Shown here: positions 45,342-54,955 of the stretch, in pieces
Position numbering within the stretch: position 1 is the stretch's first letter
How the letters are laid out: each line of letters begins with the position of its first letter
NCBI RefSeq assembly: GCF_963682185.1
Contig: NZ_OY821667.1
Span: 2,418,001-2,482,000, forward strand
Length of the DNA stretch: 64,000 nt
Source of the DNA: an uncultured Cohaesibacter sp.
Lineage (GTDB): Bacteria > Pseudomonadota > Alphaproteobacteria > Rhizobiales > Cohaesibacteraceae
Direction: 5' to 3'
Program-made: the position numbers and the translations under genes
The notes under the pieces: generated by a model
What the model was told of the DNA's origin: nothing
Seen by the model: only the letters and a program-made list of their open reading frames with translations
Databases searched by the model: none

Positions 45342-46973
45342 TCAGTTGCCAGCAGATTCGATTTTGCGCGTGGCAAGAACCTCTTCCAGCCAGCCCAGAT
45401 GCATTTCCGGAACAGACTTGAGCAACAGATCGGTATAGTCATCAAATGGCGGGCTCAGAACTTCCGATTTGGGTCCGAAACGAACCAATTCGCCTTGATA
45501 CATCACCGCGACACTATCGGCGATGGCGCGCACGATCGCGATATCGTGGGTGATGAAAATATAGGAAAGCCCTTTTTTCTTCTGCAGATCGAGCAGCAGA
45601 TGCAGAATCCCGTCCGCTACCAACGGATCGAGAGCTGAGGTCGGTTCATCGCAAATGATGATTTCCGGTTTGGCCGCAAGAGCCCGGGCAATTGCCACCC
45701 GCTGCTTTTGGCCACCGGATAGCTCGGCCGGATAGCGGTCAATATAACCCTCACCCATCTCGATCTGATCGAGCAATTCCTGAACACGCCTGTCACGTTC
45801 AGCGCCCCTGACCCCCTCATAGAAAGTGAGAGGACGCCCGATGATTTGCCCCACAGTCTGACGGGGATTCATGGCCGTATCGGCCATCTGGTAGATCAAT
45901 TGCAGGCGACGCAGTTGCTCGCGCGAGCGCTGCTTAAGTGCGGCAGGCAGTGGCTCGCCTTCAATGCGCACCTCTCCCGCCATGGGTGGAAGCAGACCTG
46001 TAGCCACGCGGGCCAGCGTGGATTTACCGGAGCCAGATTCCCCAACGATCGCCAGTGTCTGGCCTTTCGGCACATGCAACGACACATCATTGAGCACCTT
46101 AACGCCGCCGATATAGGCTGCGTGAATACCGCTCATCTCGAAATATTTTCGCTTCTGATCAGCCGCTTCCTGATGCTTGATGCTGCGCACATTCACCAAC
46201 GCCCGGGTATAGTCTTCCTCGGGCTGTTCGATGATCTGCTCGGTCGGACCATATTCCACCATGGCACCATCACGCAGCACCATGATGTCATCGGACACCT
46301 GCGCTACAACAGCCAGATCGTGGGTGATGTAGAGCGCTGCAGTTTCTGTCTTCTCGATGGCCAGCTTGATCGCCGCCAGCACGTCAATCTGCGTGGTCAC
46401 ATCAAGAGCCGTAGTCGGCTCATCAAACACGATGAGATCAGGCCGGGAACAGAGCGCCATGGCCGTCATGGCCCTTTGCAACTGGCCACCGGACACCTGA
46501 TGCGGATAGCGTTTGCCGAAGCTTTCCGGCTCAGGCAGCCCCAGAATATCAAACAGATAGGCGGCTCTTTCACGCGCCTCTGCTTTTGTCATCAGCTTGT
46601 GGCGAAGGCTGGCTTCAATCACCTGATCCCCGATCCGGTGAGCCGGATTGAAGGAGGCTGCCGCCGACTGCGAGACATAGCAGACCTTGGCTCCACGAAT
46701 CGCGCGAATTTCCTTGCGATTCATGGCCAGCAGATCTTCTCCATCCAGCAAGGCCTGACCGCCGGTGATCTCAACCCCGCCACGTCCATAGGCAAGCGCG
46801 GAAAGGCCGATGGTGGATTTGCCTGCACCGGATTCCCCGATCAGCCCCAGCACCTTGCCCCTTTCGAGGGTGAAATTGATCCCCTCAACAATGGTGATGC
46901 GGACAGGATCTTCCCCCGGCGGATAACTGGTCGCCTCGATTTTGAGGTCTTTGACTTCAAGAAGCTCAGGCAT
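45342..46973 (-). CDS. Peptide/nickel-type ABC transporter, fused dual ATP-binding protein
   Basis: 543 residues carrying both ATPases (DppD- and DppF-like) in one chain. First half: Walker A GESGAGKST, signature SGGQLQRAM, Walker B LIVFDEPTTALD. Second half: GESGSGKST, LSGGQKQRVAIARAL, IIICDEPTSALD. Each half has its switch His (ITHDLAV, ITHDIAI). It overlaps the second permease gene by eight bases. Confidence 0.93.
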   Translation of the reverse strand: MPELLEVKDLKIEATSYPPGEDPVRITIVEGINFTLERGKVLGLIGESGAGKSTIGLSALAYGRGGVEITGGQALLDGEDLLAMNRKEIRAIRGAKVCYVSQSAAASFNPAHRIGDQVIEASLRHKLMTKAEARERAAYLFDILGLPEPESFGKRYPHQVSGGQLQRAMTAMALCSRPDLIVFDEPTTALDVTTQIDVLAAIKLAIEKTETAALYITHDLAVVAQVSDDIMVLRDGAMVEYGPTEQIIEQPEEDYTRALVNVRSIKHQEAADQKRKYFEMSGIHAAYIGGVKVLNDVSLHVPKGQTLAIVGESGSGKSTLARVATGLLPPMAGEVRIEGEPLPAALKQRSREQLRRLQLIYQMADTAMNPRQTVGQIIGRPLTFYEGVRGAERDRRVQELLDQIEMGEGYIDRYPAELSGGQKQRVAIARALAAKPEIIICDEPTSALDPLVADGILHLLLDLQKKKGLSYIFITHDIAIVRAIADSVAVMYQGELVRFGPKSEVLSPPFDDYTDLLLKSVPEMHLGWLEEVLATRKIESAGN

Positions 46974-47793
46974 CGCCGCGCCCTCCTTTCAGGCTGGAAG
47001 TTCGTCTGAGCAGCCAGTCAACGACCAGATTGACGCAAATGGTCAGAATGGCGATGGCCGCACCGGGCACCAAGGCAGCGGAAATACCGAAAATGATACC
47101 ATCCTTGTTATCCTTGACCATGCCGCCCCAGTCTGCAGTGGGTGGCTGGATGCCAAGCCCAAGGAAGGACAGGGTGGAAACAAACAGGATGGCAAAGGCA
47201 AAGCGCAAACCGAATTCGGCCAGCAGTGGCGACAGCGTGTTTGGCAGAATTTCCCGCAGGATCACCCAAGCCGTTCCCTCGCCGCGCAGGCGCGCCGCTT
47301 CAACAAAGTCCATGACCGCAACATCCAGTGCCACGGCCCGTCCCAAACGGAACACGCGGGTACTATCCAGAACCGCCATGACGATGATGAGCGTCGGCAT
47401 ATTCTGGGGCAGAGTTGCCAGAACCACGAGCGCAAAAATCAGCGTGGGAATGGACATCATCAGGTCATTGAAGCGCGACAGGCCAAGATCGATCCAGCCT
47501 CTGTTGGTCGCCGCGATAAAGCTCATCACGATGCCCAGCGTAAAGGACAACAGCGTCGCACAGAAAGCCACAAACAAAGTCGTCCGCGCGCCAAAAATCA
47601 TGCGCGAGAGAATATCCCGGCCCAGATTGTCCAGCCCAAAGAAAAATTGATCCGATGCCGGCGCCCATACGTCACCGACAACTTCCGTTTCGCCATAAGG
47701 AGCGATCCAAGGTGCAAAAAAGGCGCAGATGAGGGCAACGATAATGCCTGTCATGCCAATCCACACCGAAATGGGTATATCTTTCAGTCTCAT
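46966..47793 (-). CDS. ABC transporter permease (DppC type)
   Basis: 275 residues with about six membrane helices. The LGTDxxGRD-like block appears as FFGLDNLGRDILSRMIFG, and the EAA loop is FVEAARLRGEGTAWVILREILPN. Overlaps both neighbours by a few bases, so translation is coupled. Confidence 0.92.
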   Translation of the reverse strand: MRLKDIPISVWIGMTGIIVALICAFFAPWIAPYGETEVVGDVWAPASDQFFFGLDNLGRDILSRMIFGARTTLFVAFCATLLSFTLGIVMSFIAATNRGWIDLGLSRFNDLMMSIPTLIFALVVLATLPQNMPTLIIVMAVLDSTRVFRLGRAVALDVAVMDFVEAARLRGEGTAWVILREILPNTLSPLLAEFGLRFAFAILFVSTLSFLGLGIQPPTADWGGMVKDNKDGIIFGISAALVPGAAIAILTICVNLVVDWLLRRTSSLKGGRGDA

Positions 47794-48791
47794 CGTGGGT
47801 GCCTCAAACGTGGATTGGCGATAATGGCGAGAATATCGGCGGTCATGTTGAGCGCGATATAGATGGTCGCAAAGATCAGGCCGCAGGCCTGCACCACCGG
47901 CAGGTCACGCACGGTCACTGCATCCACCATATATTGGCCCATGCCGGGATAAACGAAGACCACTTCAACCACGACCACACCAACGATCAGATAAGCCAGA
48001 TTGAGCGCCACCACATTGATGATCGGCGCCAGCGCATTGGGCGCTGCATGCTTGATGATGATCCGGAGACCATCGAGCCCCTTGAGCTCGGCCGTTTCCA
48101 TATAGGCGGACGACATGACCTGAATGATCGCGGCCCGCGTCATGCGCATCATATGGGCCAGCACAACAAGCACCAGCGTGGCAACAGGCAGCGCAATGGC
48201 CTCAAGCCGAGTAAGAAAATCCATGCCGTCATAGACGGTCGACGGGAAAATCGCCGTGGGGAAGGTCACCACGAATACCATGATCAGCAGATAGCCGACG
48301 AAAAATTCGGGCAGCGACACGGCGGCGAGAGACAAGATATTGATGATCTTGTCGGGTATCCGATTGCGGTAGCGCACCGCCAGCAGTCCCAGCCCAACCG
48401 AAAGGGGAACAGCGACCAGTGCAGCAAAGAAAGCAAGAAACAGAGAGTTTCCAAGGCGCTTGCTAATCTGCTCGCTCACAGATTTGCCGCTGGCCCAGGA
48501 ATTCCCGAAATCGCCGCTCACCGCGTCTCCCAACCAGGAAACATAACGGTTAAGAAGAGGCTGATCGAGACCAAGATCGGATCGAATGTTGGCAACTGCC
48601 TCAGGAGTTGCCGATTGTCCCAGATAGGTGGTGGCAAAATCACCTGGCAGAGCTTCAACGCCAATAAAAATCATAACTGTCACAGCCCATAGCAGCACAA
48701 AGGACAGCAGCAGACGGCGTAGGATATTCGCGGCCAAAGGAAACTGCCGCGAAAACGCGACAAATGGCCGGAAAAGTGATTGAGGGGTCAT
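47790..48791 (-). CDS. ABC transporter permease (DppB type)
   Basis: 333 residues. The N-terminal helix ends in GDFATTYLGQSATPE, the DppB-type loop follows, and the EAA loop is METAELKGLDGLRIIIKHAAPNALAP. ATG 48791 is chosen because GAAGG precedes it by seven bases; a reading from 48854 is less likely. It sits 78 bases after the binding-protein gene. Confidence 0.92.
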   Translation of the reverse strand: MTPQSLFRPFVAFSRQFPLAANILRRLLLSFVLLWAVTVMIFIGVEALPGDFATTYLGQSATPEAVANIRSDLGLDQPLLNRYVSWLGDAVSGDFGNSWASGKSVSEQISKRLGNSLFLAFFAALVAVPLSVGLGLLAVRYRNRIPDKIINILSLAAVSLPEFFVGYLLIMVFVVTFPTAIFPSTVYDGMDFLTRLEAIALPVATLVLVVLAHMMRMTRAAIIQVMSSAYMETAELKGLDGLRIIIKHAAPNALAPIINVVALNLAYLIVGVVVVEVVFVYPGMGQYMVDAVTVRDLPVVQACGLIFATIYIALNMTADILAIIANPRLRHPR

Positions 48792-48869
48792 AGGAGACCT
48801 TCTTTTGTTGATAGCAACAGAAGGACCGTGGTGGTCCACGGCCCCAATTTTCATTCCGACAATCCGGAA

Positions 48870-50462
48870 TCAGGCATCAAGCCAGACACGGCTTGCAATC
48901 TGGCCGTTGGAAAGATCGTTGCCGATGTCATGCACGAAGCCCTTCATGGACTTGGCAGATGCATTAAGGAAGTCATTGAAAACAGGAATGATGCTGCCAC
49001 CTTCATCGCGCACCATGACAGCCATCTGACGATAAAGCGCCTTGCGCTTGTCATTATCCAGTTCGGCACGGGCTTCCAAAAGCAGTTTGTCGAAATCATC
49101 CCGTTTGAAGCGGGAATCATTCCAGTCTGCGCTGGAGAGGTAAGAAGTGGCATAACGCAGATCCTGCGTCGGACGACCGCCCCAATAGGTGGCGCTGAAC
49201 GGCTTCACATTCCAAACGTTGGACCAGTAGCCATCGGCCGGCTCACGCTTGACCTCGATATTGATGCCAGCTTTCTTGGCATGTTCCTGATAGAGCACGG
49301 CAGCATCCACAGCGCCCGGGAAGGCGGCATCAGACGTGCGCAGAAGCACAGGACCATCATGGCCAGACTTCTTATAGTGGAAGGCAGCCTTTTCAGGATC
49401 ATACATGCGCTGTTCGATATCGTCCGGTGCCAACTGATAGGTGCTATTGACCGGATAGTCATTGCCCAGAGAGCCATAGCCACCGACGATGCGGTCTAGA
49501 ATTTCCTGCCGGTCAATGGCATATTTCATGGCAAGACGCAGGTCGTTATTATCAAATGGAGCCGTGTCACAGAACATCTGGAAGCTGTAATAGCCCTTGG
49601 CATGCGTCTGCAGAATATCCACATGCGGCGCGCGCTCGAGAAGCTTGATGGTCTTTGGCTCAACAAAGTTGATGAAATGCACCTGACGGGACGACAGCGC
49701 TGCAATACGCGCGGTGTTGTCATTCATCACGATCACTTCGACGCTGTCCACATGGCCGCGGTCGTCGCGCCAGTCATTCTTGTTTTTCTCAAAGGTTGCA
49801 CGAATGCCCGGCTCATAGCTCTTAAGCGTAAAAGCGCCTGTACCAATCGCCGCATTCGGATCATCATAGCCGCCGTTGGGCTGCACCATCAGGTGATAAT
49901 CCGTCAGCAGCAATGGCAGGTCGGCATTGCCTTCAGACAAAGTGATCACCAGATCGCCGGCCTTGTCTTCAACCGTCTTGATCGAGCGCAGCAGGCCCAA
50001 TGCACCGGATTTAGATTTCTCGTCGGTATGGCGCTTGAGCGTTGCAACCAAGTCGGCAACGCTCATTTTAGAGCCATCATGGAAGGCAACATCCTTGCGG
50101 ATCTTGAAGGTCCAGACAGACGCATCAGCCGATGATTCCCAAGATTCGGCCAACCCGGGCAACGGCGCACCGGTCTCGGGATCGGATTCCACGATCTTGT
50201 CGCCCCAAAGATGGTTGCACAGGAAGGAAACCGTTCCCGCAGCGGCAGCAGGATCGAGCACGTCAGTCGCCGCGCCCCCCTTGATGCCCAGCTTGAGGTT
50301 GCCCCCTTTTTTCGGCGTTTCTGCAGCCATTGCTGAATTGGGAACAATCAGACCCGAAGCCGTCATGGCGAACCCTGCAGCAGCTGTCGCCCCTAGAAAC
50401 TGGCGGCGAGAGAGGCCATTTGGCAGAATTGGGTCAATGGAAGGTCTTTTTGTCATAATCAT
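48870..50462 (-). CDS. ABC transporter substrate-binding protein (peptide/opine family 5), Tat-exported
   Basis: 530-residue periplasmic binding protein. It begins with a Tat signal (SRRQFLGATAAAGFAM, cut near AMA), then the family-5 fold: LAESWESSADASVWTFKIRKDVAFHDG and later DLRLAMKYAIDRQEIL. Tat export implies folding or cofactor needs before export. First gene of the importer operon, divergent from the regulator gene. ATG 50462 or ATG 50456 may be used. Confidence 0.93.
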   Translation of the reverse strand: MIMTKRPSIDPILPNGLSRRQFLGATAAAGFAMTASGLIVPNSAMAAETPKKGGNLKLGIKGGAATDVLDPAAAAGTVSFLCNHLWGDKIVESDPETGAPLPGLAESWESSADASVWTFKIRKDVAFHDGSKMSVADLVATLKRHTDEKSKSGALGLLRSIKTVEDKAGDLVITLSEGNADLPLLLTDYHLMVQPNGGYDDPNAAIGTGAFTLKSYEPGIRATFEKNKNDWRDDRGHVDSVEVIVMNDNTARIAALSSRQVHFINFVEPKTIKLLERAPHVDILQTHAKGYYSFQMFCDTAPFDNNDLRLAMKYAIDRQEILDRIVGGYGSLGNDYPVNSTYQLAPDDIEQRMYDPEKAAFHYKKSGHDGPVLLRTSDAAFPGAVDAAVLYQEHAKKAGINIEVKREPADGYWSNVWNVKPFSATYWGGRPTQDLRYATSYLSSADWNDSRFKRDDFDKLLLEARAELDNDKRKALYRQMAVMVRDEGGSIIPVFNDFLNASAKSMKGFVHDIGNDLSNGQIASRVWLDA

Positions 50463-50728
50463 TCACTCTTTTTGCTAACGACGAAACATAATCTTGATCA
50501 CACCGAAATTCACGCAAAGGCTGCGCGAGAGGTGATAGTAGAAAGCGAAGACGCCTTGGAGGCGTATGGCAAGAGGGGCTCCAAATATTGGGCCAGCCGG
50601 ATACGCACAATCAATTTGCCAGTAACCTAAAAGTCCCAAAGGCAAGAAACAACTTCGCACTTTTAAGCGTATTTATGCTACTTTAAGCACAATTGAATGA
50701 CAAACGACAGACTTGGACAGTTTCATAC

Positions 50729-51517
50729 GTGGAAACCACTAACTTCATCGACAATCTTCGCTATGCCTGTAGCCAGAAAAAATCGGTTTCGCAAATTTGT
50801 CGAGACATCGGGCTCAATCGACAGCAATTCAATCGATATATCAACGGCACGTCCCGCCCATCTGCCTACAACCTGACCAGAATAGCACGGTATTTCTGCC
50901 TGCACCCTTCCGACTTTCATACTGTACCCTCGGTTTTTGCCAGCCGGTTTGACAAGGCACAAAAGGGCTCCATCGGCAAAGACCGCATCAATGAAGGCTT
51001 TCCCGGAGACATTCGCGCCCTCAGACATCATCTCGGGTTTTACCAAACCTACCATGTCTCTCTCTCTTGGCCCGGCTCTGTGGTCTGTGCCTGTAGTCAT
51101 CTGGAAGAACGCGATGGTCTGGTGATCTCAAAATCAATCGAACGCATTCGCAATGTCGAACTGGAGATCAAGCAGTTTACCAAATATAACGGCAAAGCCT
51201 CCTATTTGCGTGACCGCATCTTCGTGGTCGAAACCGCCTCTATGGGGGAACCAATCATCACCCAGACAATTCTCCTTCCCTTTCAGGAGCATCAGCAACT
51301 CTATCTCAAGGGCCTGTGCACCGGCATTTCATGGCGCAACCAGAATATGCCTTACGCGACACGCATGATCTGGCGCTATCTGGGCACGAACCCGGACAAG
51401 CGCGCCATGCTGGAACGATGCGGTATCATCTCGCCACGCTCACGTCATTTGTCGCCAACCGTCAAGAAATTTCTCCTCTCTGGCGATATGGAGCGGGCCA
51501 TGCTGCAGCTGGCATGA
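50729..51517 (+). CDS. HTH regulator with uncharacterised C-terminal domain
   Basis: About 262 residues. The N-terminal 60 residues form an XRE/Cro-type helix-turn-helix (VSQICRDIGLNRQQFNRYINGTSRPSAYNLTRIARYF). The rest (from about 95) is an unassigned domain with HHLGFYQTYHVSLSWPGSVV and a basic tail, possibly a ligand-binding domain. Start uncertain: GTG 50729 is favoured (weak GGA upstream), with TTG 50693 as alternative. Divergence from the importer operon suggests it controls it. Confidence 0.78.
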   Translation: METTNFIDNLRYACSQKKSVSQICRDIGLNRQQFNRYINGTSRPSAYNLTRIARYFCLHPSDFHTVPSVFASRFDKAQKGSIGKDRINEGFPGDIRALRHHLGFYQTYHVSLSWPGSVVCACSHLEERDGLVISKSIERIRNVELEIKQFTKYNGKASYLRDRIFVVETASMGEPIITQTILLPFQEHQQLYLKGLCTGISWRNQNMPYATRMIWRYLGTNPDKRAMLERCGIISPRSRHLSPTVKKFLLSGDMERAMLQLA

Positions 51518-51600
51518 AAAAGGCCCTGAACAATCCTGTCCAGAGCCCTATTTAGCGTGCAATGAAAGAGCGAGGCGACCGGCGCCTCGCGACATGCTTT

Positions 51601-52647
51601 CTAAGCTTGTAGACTTTTCATATCGATGACGAAACGATAGTGAACATCAGAGCGTTCAAGACGTTCGTAAGCAGTGTTGATGTCCTGAATATTGATCATC
51701 TCGACTTCCGGATGGATACCGAAACGGGCACAGAAATCAAGACATTCCTGCGTTTCCTTGATGCCACCGATAATCGAACCGGCCACCCGACGGCGGCCAC
51801 GGATCATGAAGGGCGTTGTCAGCTCTTCCAGAGGTCCAATCTGGCCAACCAGGCAGAGCGTGCCGTCAATATCGAGCAGAGGCAGATAGGGGTTGATGTC
51901 ATGCTTGACCGGAACCGTGTCGATGATCAGATCAAAGCCATTGGCATAGGCAGCCATCTGGTCTGCATCCTTGGAAACAAGGAAATTATGCGCCCCGAGA
52001 GCTTCGGCATCTTTCTGCTTGTCAGGAGAGCGGGAGATTACGGTGACAATGGCGCCCATCGCATGAGCCAGCTTGATGGCCATGTGACCAAGACCACCCA
52101 TACCGACAACACCAACGCGCGAGCCCGGCCCGACATTCCATTCACGCAAGGGAGAATAAGTGGTGATACCGGCGCAGAGCAGCGGCGCAGCCTTGCTGAT
52201 GTCGAGCCCATCGGGTACGGTCAGCACAAATTCTTCGCGCGCGATGAGATTGTTGGAATAGCCGCCTTGTGTAAGGTCACCTGTCTGACGGTCCGGCGCG
52301 TTATAGGTGCCGGTCCACCCCTCGCGACAATATTGCTCGTGATCCTTCTTGCACTGATCGCATTCCTGACAGCTATCCACCATGCAGCCGACCGCAACAA
52401 TATCGCCAACCTTATGCTTGGAAACGCCTGAACCGACTTCCGTGACACGCCCGATAATTTCATGGCCGGGAACGCATGGATAAACGGTCTTGGCCCAATC
52501 GTCTTTCACATAATGCAAATCCGAGTGACACACACCACAGTAAAGAATATCCATGGCGACGTCATTGTCTCTGAGGTCCCGTCGCTCGAACGAAAATGGC
52601 TCCAATGGGCTTCCGACAGAGTGAGCCGCATAACCGAATGATTTCAT
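51601..52647 (-). CDS. NAD(P)-dependent zinc alcohol dehydrogenase (YahK/CAD type)
   Basis: 348 residues. Catalytic-zinc ligands Cys40 (GVCHSD) and His62 (GHEIIG), a four-Cys structural zinc lobe (SCQECDQCKKDHEQYC), and the nucleotide-binding GVVGMGGLGHMAIKLAHAMG are all present. Resembles broad-range aldehyde reductases such as YahK. Monocistronic. A GCGAGGCG / CGCCTCGC hairpin lies just beyond its stop (about 51570-51593). Confidence 0.93.
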   Translation of the reverse strand: MKSFGYAAHSVGSPLEPFSFERRDLRDNDVAMDILYCGVCHSDLHYVKDDWAKTVYPCVPGHEIIGRVTEVGSGVSKHKVGDIVAVGCMVDSCQECDQCKKDHEQYCREGWTGTYNAPDRQTGDLTQGGYSNNLIAREEFVLTVPDGLDISKAAPLLCAGITTYSPLREWNVGPGSRVGVVGMGGLGHMAIKLAHAMGAIVTVISRSPDKQKDAEALGAHNFLVSKDADQMAAYANGFDLIIDTVPVKHDINPYLPLLDIDGTLCLVGQIGPLEELTTPFMIRGRRRVAGSIIGGIKETQECLDFCARFGIHPEVEMINIQDINTAYERLERSDVHYRFVIDMKSLQA

Positions 52648-53057
52648 TTAACTATCCTTGAAATTTTTAATCCAGAAGAGTCGATTTGAAGTCCCATCCA
52701 TGGGGGAAGGTCGCGGTTCGCCTCCAGCAACGAAAAACGCAGGCAACAAACAGGCAGAAGTCATGGGACCGGAACCGATAAAGACGATGATGTTTCCTTG
52801 GCACTATAGGCAATCATTGCAATCACCCAAGCCGCGGCAACCATTATGAACGTAGCATGCAATCGCGACAGGATCTTGACCCCCAGTTCGCAATAGGAAC
52901 ACTCCGCCGTGAGTTAACCGCTTTTCACGCTCTATTGCAATAAACGAAAAATACTCATGCCATGACCTATTGTTTGTCGACACCGCAGACGCAAAACAAA
53001 TCTGCCGCCGGAAATTCCGGCGGCAGACACGTTTCCATGGCAATCAACAAGCCCTCT
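52648..53057. other. 410-base intergenic region
   Basis: It holds the alcohol dehydrogenase promoter side and the terminator of the ABC-2 operon (53001-53027). No gene or further motif recognised. Confidence 0.5.
52994..53027 (-). terminator. Terminator of the ABC-2/NEW3 operon
   Basis: Perfect 13-base-arm inverted repeat TCTGCCGCCGGAA / TTCCGGCGGCAGA around one A (53001-53027), with an AT-rich T-containing run beyond it on the minus strand. Confidence 0.7.
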
Positions 53058-54011
53058 TTACGAACGCACTTCCTGTCGCTGGAAGCTGACATACGCCAGC
53101 GTAAACATGAAGAGCATACCGGCAATCAGGCCTGCGATCTGTGGCCAGATAATCTTGATGCTCTGCATGGTCGGCAGGGGCGAGCCAATAAGAGCACCCT
53201 GCAATTGCGACATGAAGATCGGCCCCACCGAGCGTGAGGTCGGATCAAGCAGCATGGTGGCCGTCTCCCCATAGAGGATGGCTGGCGAAATGCGGGCCAG
53301 AGCCTGCTGGGTGTGGAACTGGGCCAGCATTGTCATCGGATCATAGGGATTGATCGGCGAAATGACGCTTGCGAGCAATGGCGTGATCATCTGCCAGAAG
53401 ATCGTAAAGATCAGCCACACAGACAGGGCCGCCAATGCGGATGTCGCCGGAGAGCGCGTAAGCGTCGAGAAGGCCAAGGCTAAAGCCAGCCACACCCCGG
53501 TATAGAACAGGGTTGCGGCCAGATAGACCAACCCCCGTGCCACATCAGCGCCGGATGGAGGCAAACCGAGAAACAGAATGCCCAGCCCGACCATCAACAG
53601 CCACAAGGTGACAAGCGCGATGGCCAGAACCATCAGCCCACCCAGAAACTTGCCGAACAGCACCGCATCGCGATAGATCGGCTGCGCCAGAATGCGGCTC
53701 ATGGTGCGGCGGCTGAACTCGCCATTGACCGCATCAAACCCCAAGGCGATCGCCAGTAGCGGCAACAGAAAGCCCATGAAGGATGAGAAAGACGGCAACG
53801 GCGCCTTGGCCACAGTAAACAGTTTGAGGAACAGGAACGCGTCCTGCGCCGTGGTTGTCTTGATCTGACCGATAGCCGCATAGACGGCACCAATAGCGGT
53901 CAGCAGTACCAGCATCATGATCAAATGCATGCGGGCACTGGTCATGTGATCGGCGGCCTCTTTGAGCGCAATCGAGGCAACGCCTGTAAGAGGAGATCCT
54001 TTCCTTTTCAT
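53058..54011 (-). CDS. ABC-2 type transporter permease
   Basis: 317 residues with six membrane helices and the long loop after helix one typical of ABC-2 permeases (GFDAVNGEFSRRTMSRILAQPIYRDAVLFGKFLGG). NosY-like. It overlaps the ATPase gene by four bases. Confidence 0.88.
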   Translation of the reverse strand: MKRKGSPLTGVASIALKEAADHMTSARMHLIMMLVLLTAIGAVYAAIGQIKTTTAQDAFLFLKLFTVAKAPLPSFSSFMGFLLPLLAIALGFDAVNGEFSRRTMSRILAQPIYRDAVLFGKFLGGLMVLAIALVTLWLLMVGLGILFLGLPPSGADVARGLVYLAATLFYTGVWLALALAFSTLTRSPATSALAALSVWLIFTIFWQMITPLLASVISPINPYDPMTMLAQFHTQQALARISPAILYGETATMLLDPTSRSVGPIFMSQLQGALIGSPLPTMQSIKIIWPQIAGLIAGMLFMFTLAYVSFQRQEVRS

Positions 54012-54955
54012 TGCTGCATCTCCTTTTGCTCGATATCGAGGAAGAAGCGATTATAGGCTTCACTCAAGCTTGCCCGATGCGCCTGCAAAGACAAAAGGTC
54101 GCCCCCATGTTCGGTGATCATCCGGGCCAGCTCCGGCCTGACATCATGCGTCGCAGACACCATCCAGTGTTCCTTGTCACGATGATCGACAGCCCCGACA
54201 GCAGGGATGATATCGACACAGGCACTCAGGTCGATCTTCCGGGCGGCCACATCGATCTGGAAGGACCCGCCAGCAACATCATTGGTGAATTTCTCCACCG
54301 ACCCCATGAAGCCGATCTTCCCCTTGTTGAACAAGGCGACGCGCGTGCAGATGGATTGCACCACATCGAGCATGTGTGAAGAGATGAGCAGGGTCATCCC
54401 ATCCGCAGCAAAGGCACGGATCAGATCGAGCAATTCATCGGTCGAGCGCGGATCAAGTCCGGACGTAGGCTCATCCAAAACCGCCAGACGGATTTGCCGC
54501 ATCGCCAGCTCGGCAAGGCCCAGACGCTGACGCATCCCGCGTGAATAGGTGCCGACCCGCTTGTTGGCGACATGATCCAGATGCACCTGCTGTAACGCAG
54601 TCATGATGCGATCATCTATCTCACTGGCATCAATGCCACCGAGCCGGGCAGTATAACGCAGATTTTCCAACCCGGTCATGCCATCATAAAAGCCCACAGA
54701 ATCGGGCAGATAGCCAACCTGCGTCTTCACCGCCAGTGGATCGCGCAAGGGGTCCAGATCCAGCACCCGAACAGAGCCGGCGCTGGGTTCGGTCAGCCCG
54801 ATCAGCATCAGAATGGTCGTCGTCTTGCCCGCCCCGTTGGGGCCGAGCAAACCGACAATTTCGCCCTCATCCACCGCAAGGTTGACTCCGTCAACGACAG
54901 TGGATGCGCCGTAGCGCTTGGTAAGGCCTACGGCTTCAACAACCGGTCTACTCAT
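54008..54955 (-). CDS. ABC transporter ATP-binding protein (NosF/CcmA class)
   Basis: 315 residues. Walker A GPNGAGKTT, signature YSRGMRQRLGLAELAM, Walker B LAVLDEPTSGLD, switch His in ISSHMLDVV; a C-terminal regulatory region follows. ATG 54955 overlaps the NEW3 gene stop by four bases; a longer reading from 55033 lacks conserved content. Confidence 0.92.
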   Translation of the reverse strand: MSRPVVEAVGLTKRYGASTVVDGVNLAVDEGEIVGLLGPNGAGKTTTILMLIGLTEPSAGSVRVLDLDPLRDPLAVKTQVGYLPDSVGFYDGMTGLENLRYTARLGGIDASEIDDRIMTALQQVHLDHVANKRVGTYSRGMRQRLGLAELAMRQIRLAVLDEPTSGLDPRSTDELLDLIRAFAADGMTLLISSHMLDVVQSICTRVALFNKGKIGFMGSVEKFTNDVAGGSFQIDVAARKIDLSACVDIIPAVGAVDHRDKEHWMVSATHDVRPELARMITEHGGDLLSLQAHRASLSEAYNRFFLDIEQKEMQQ

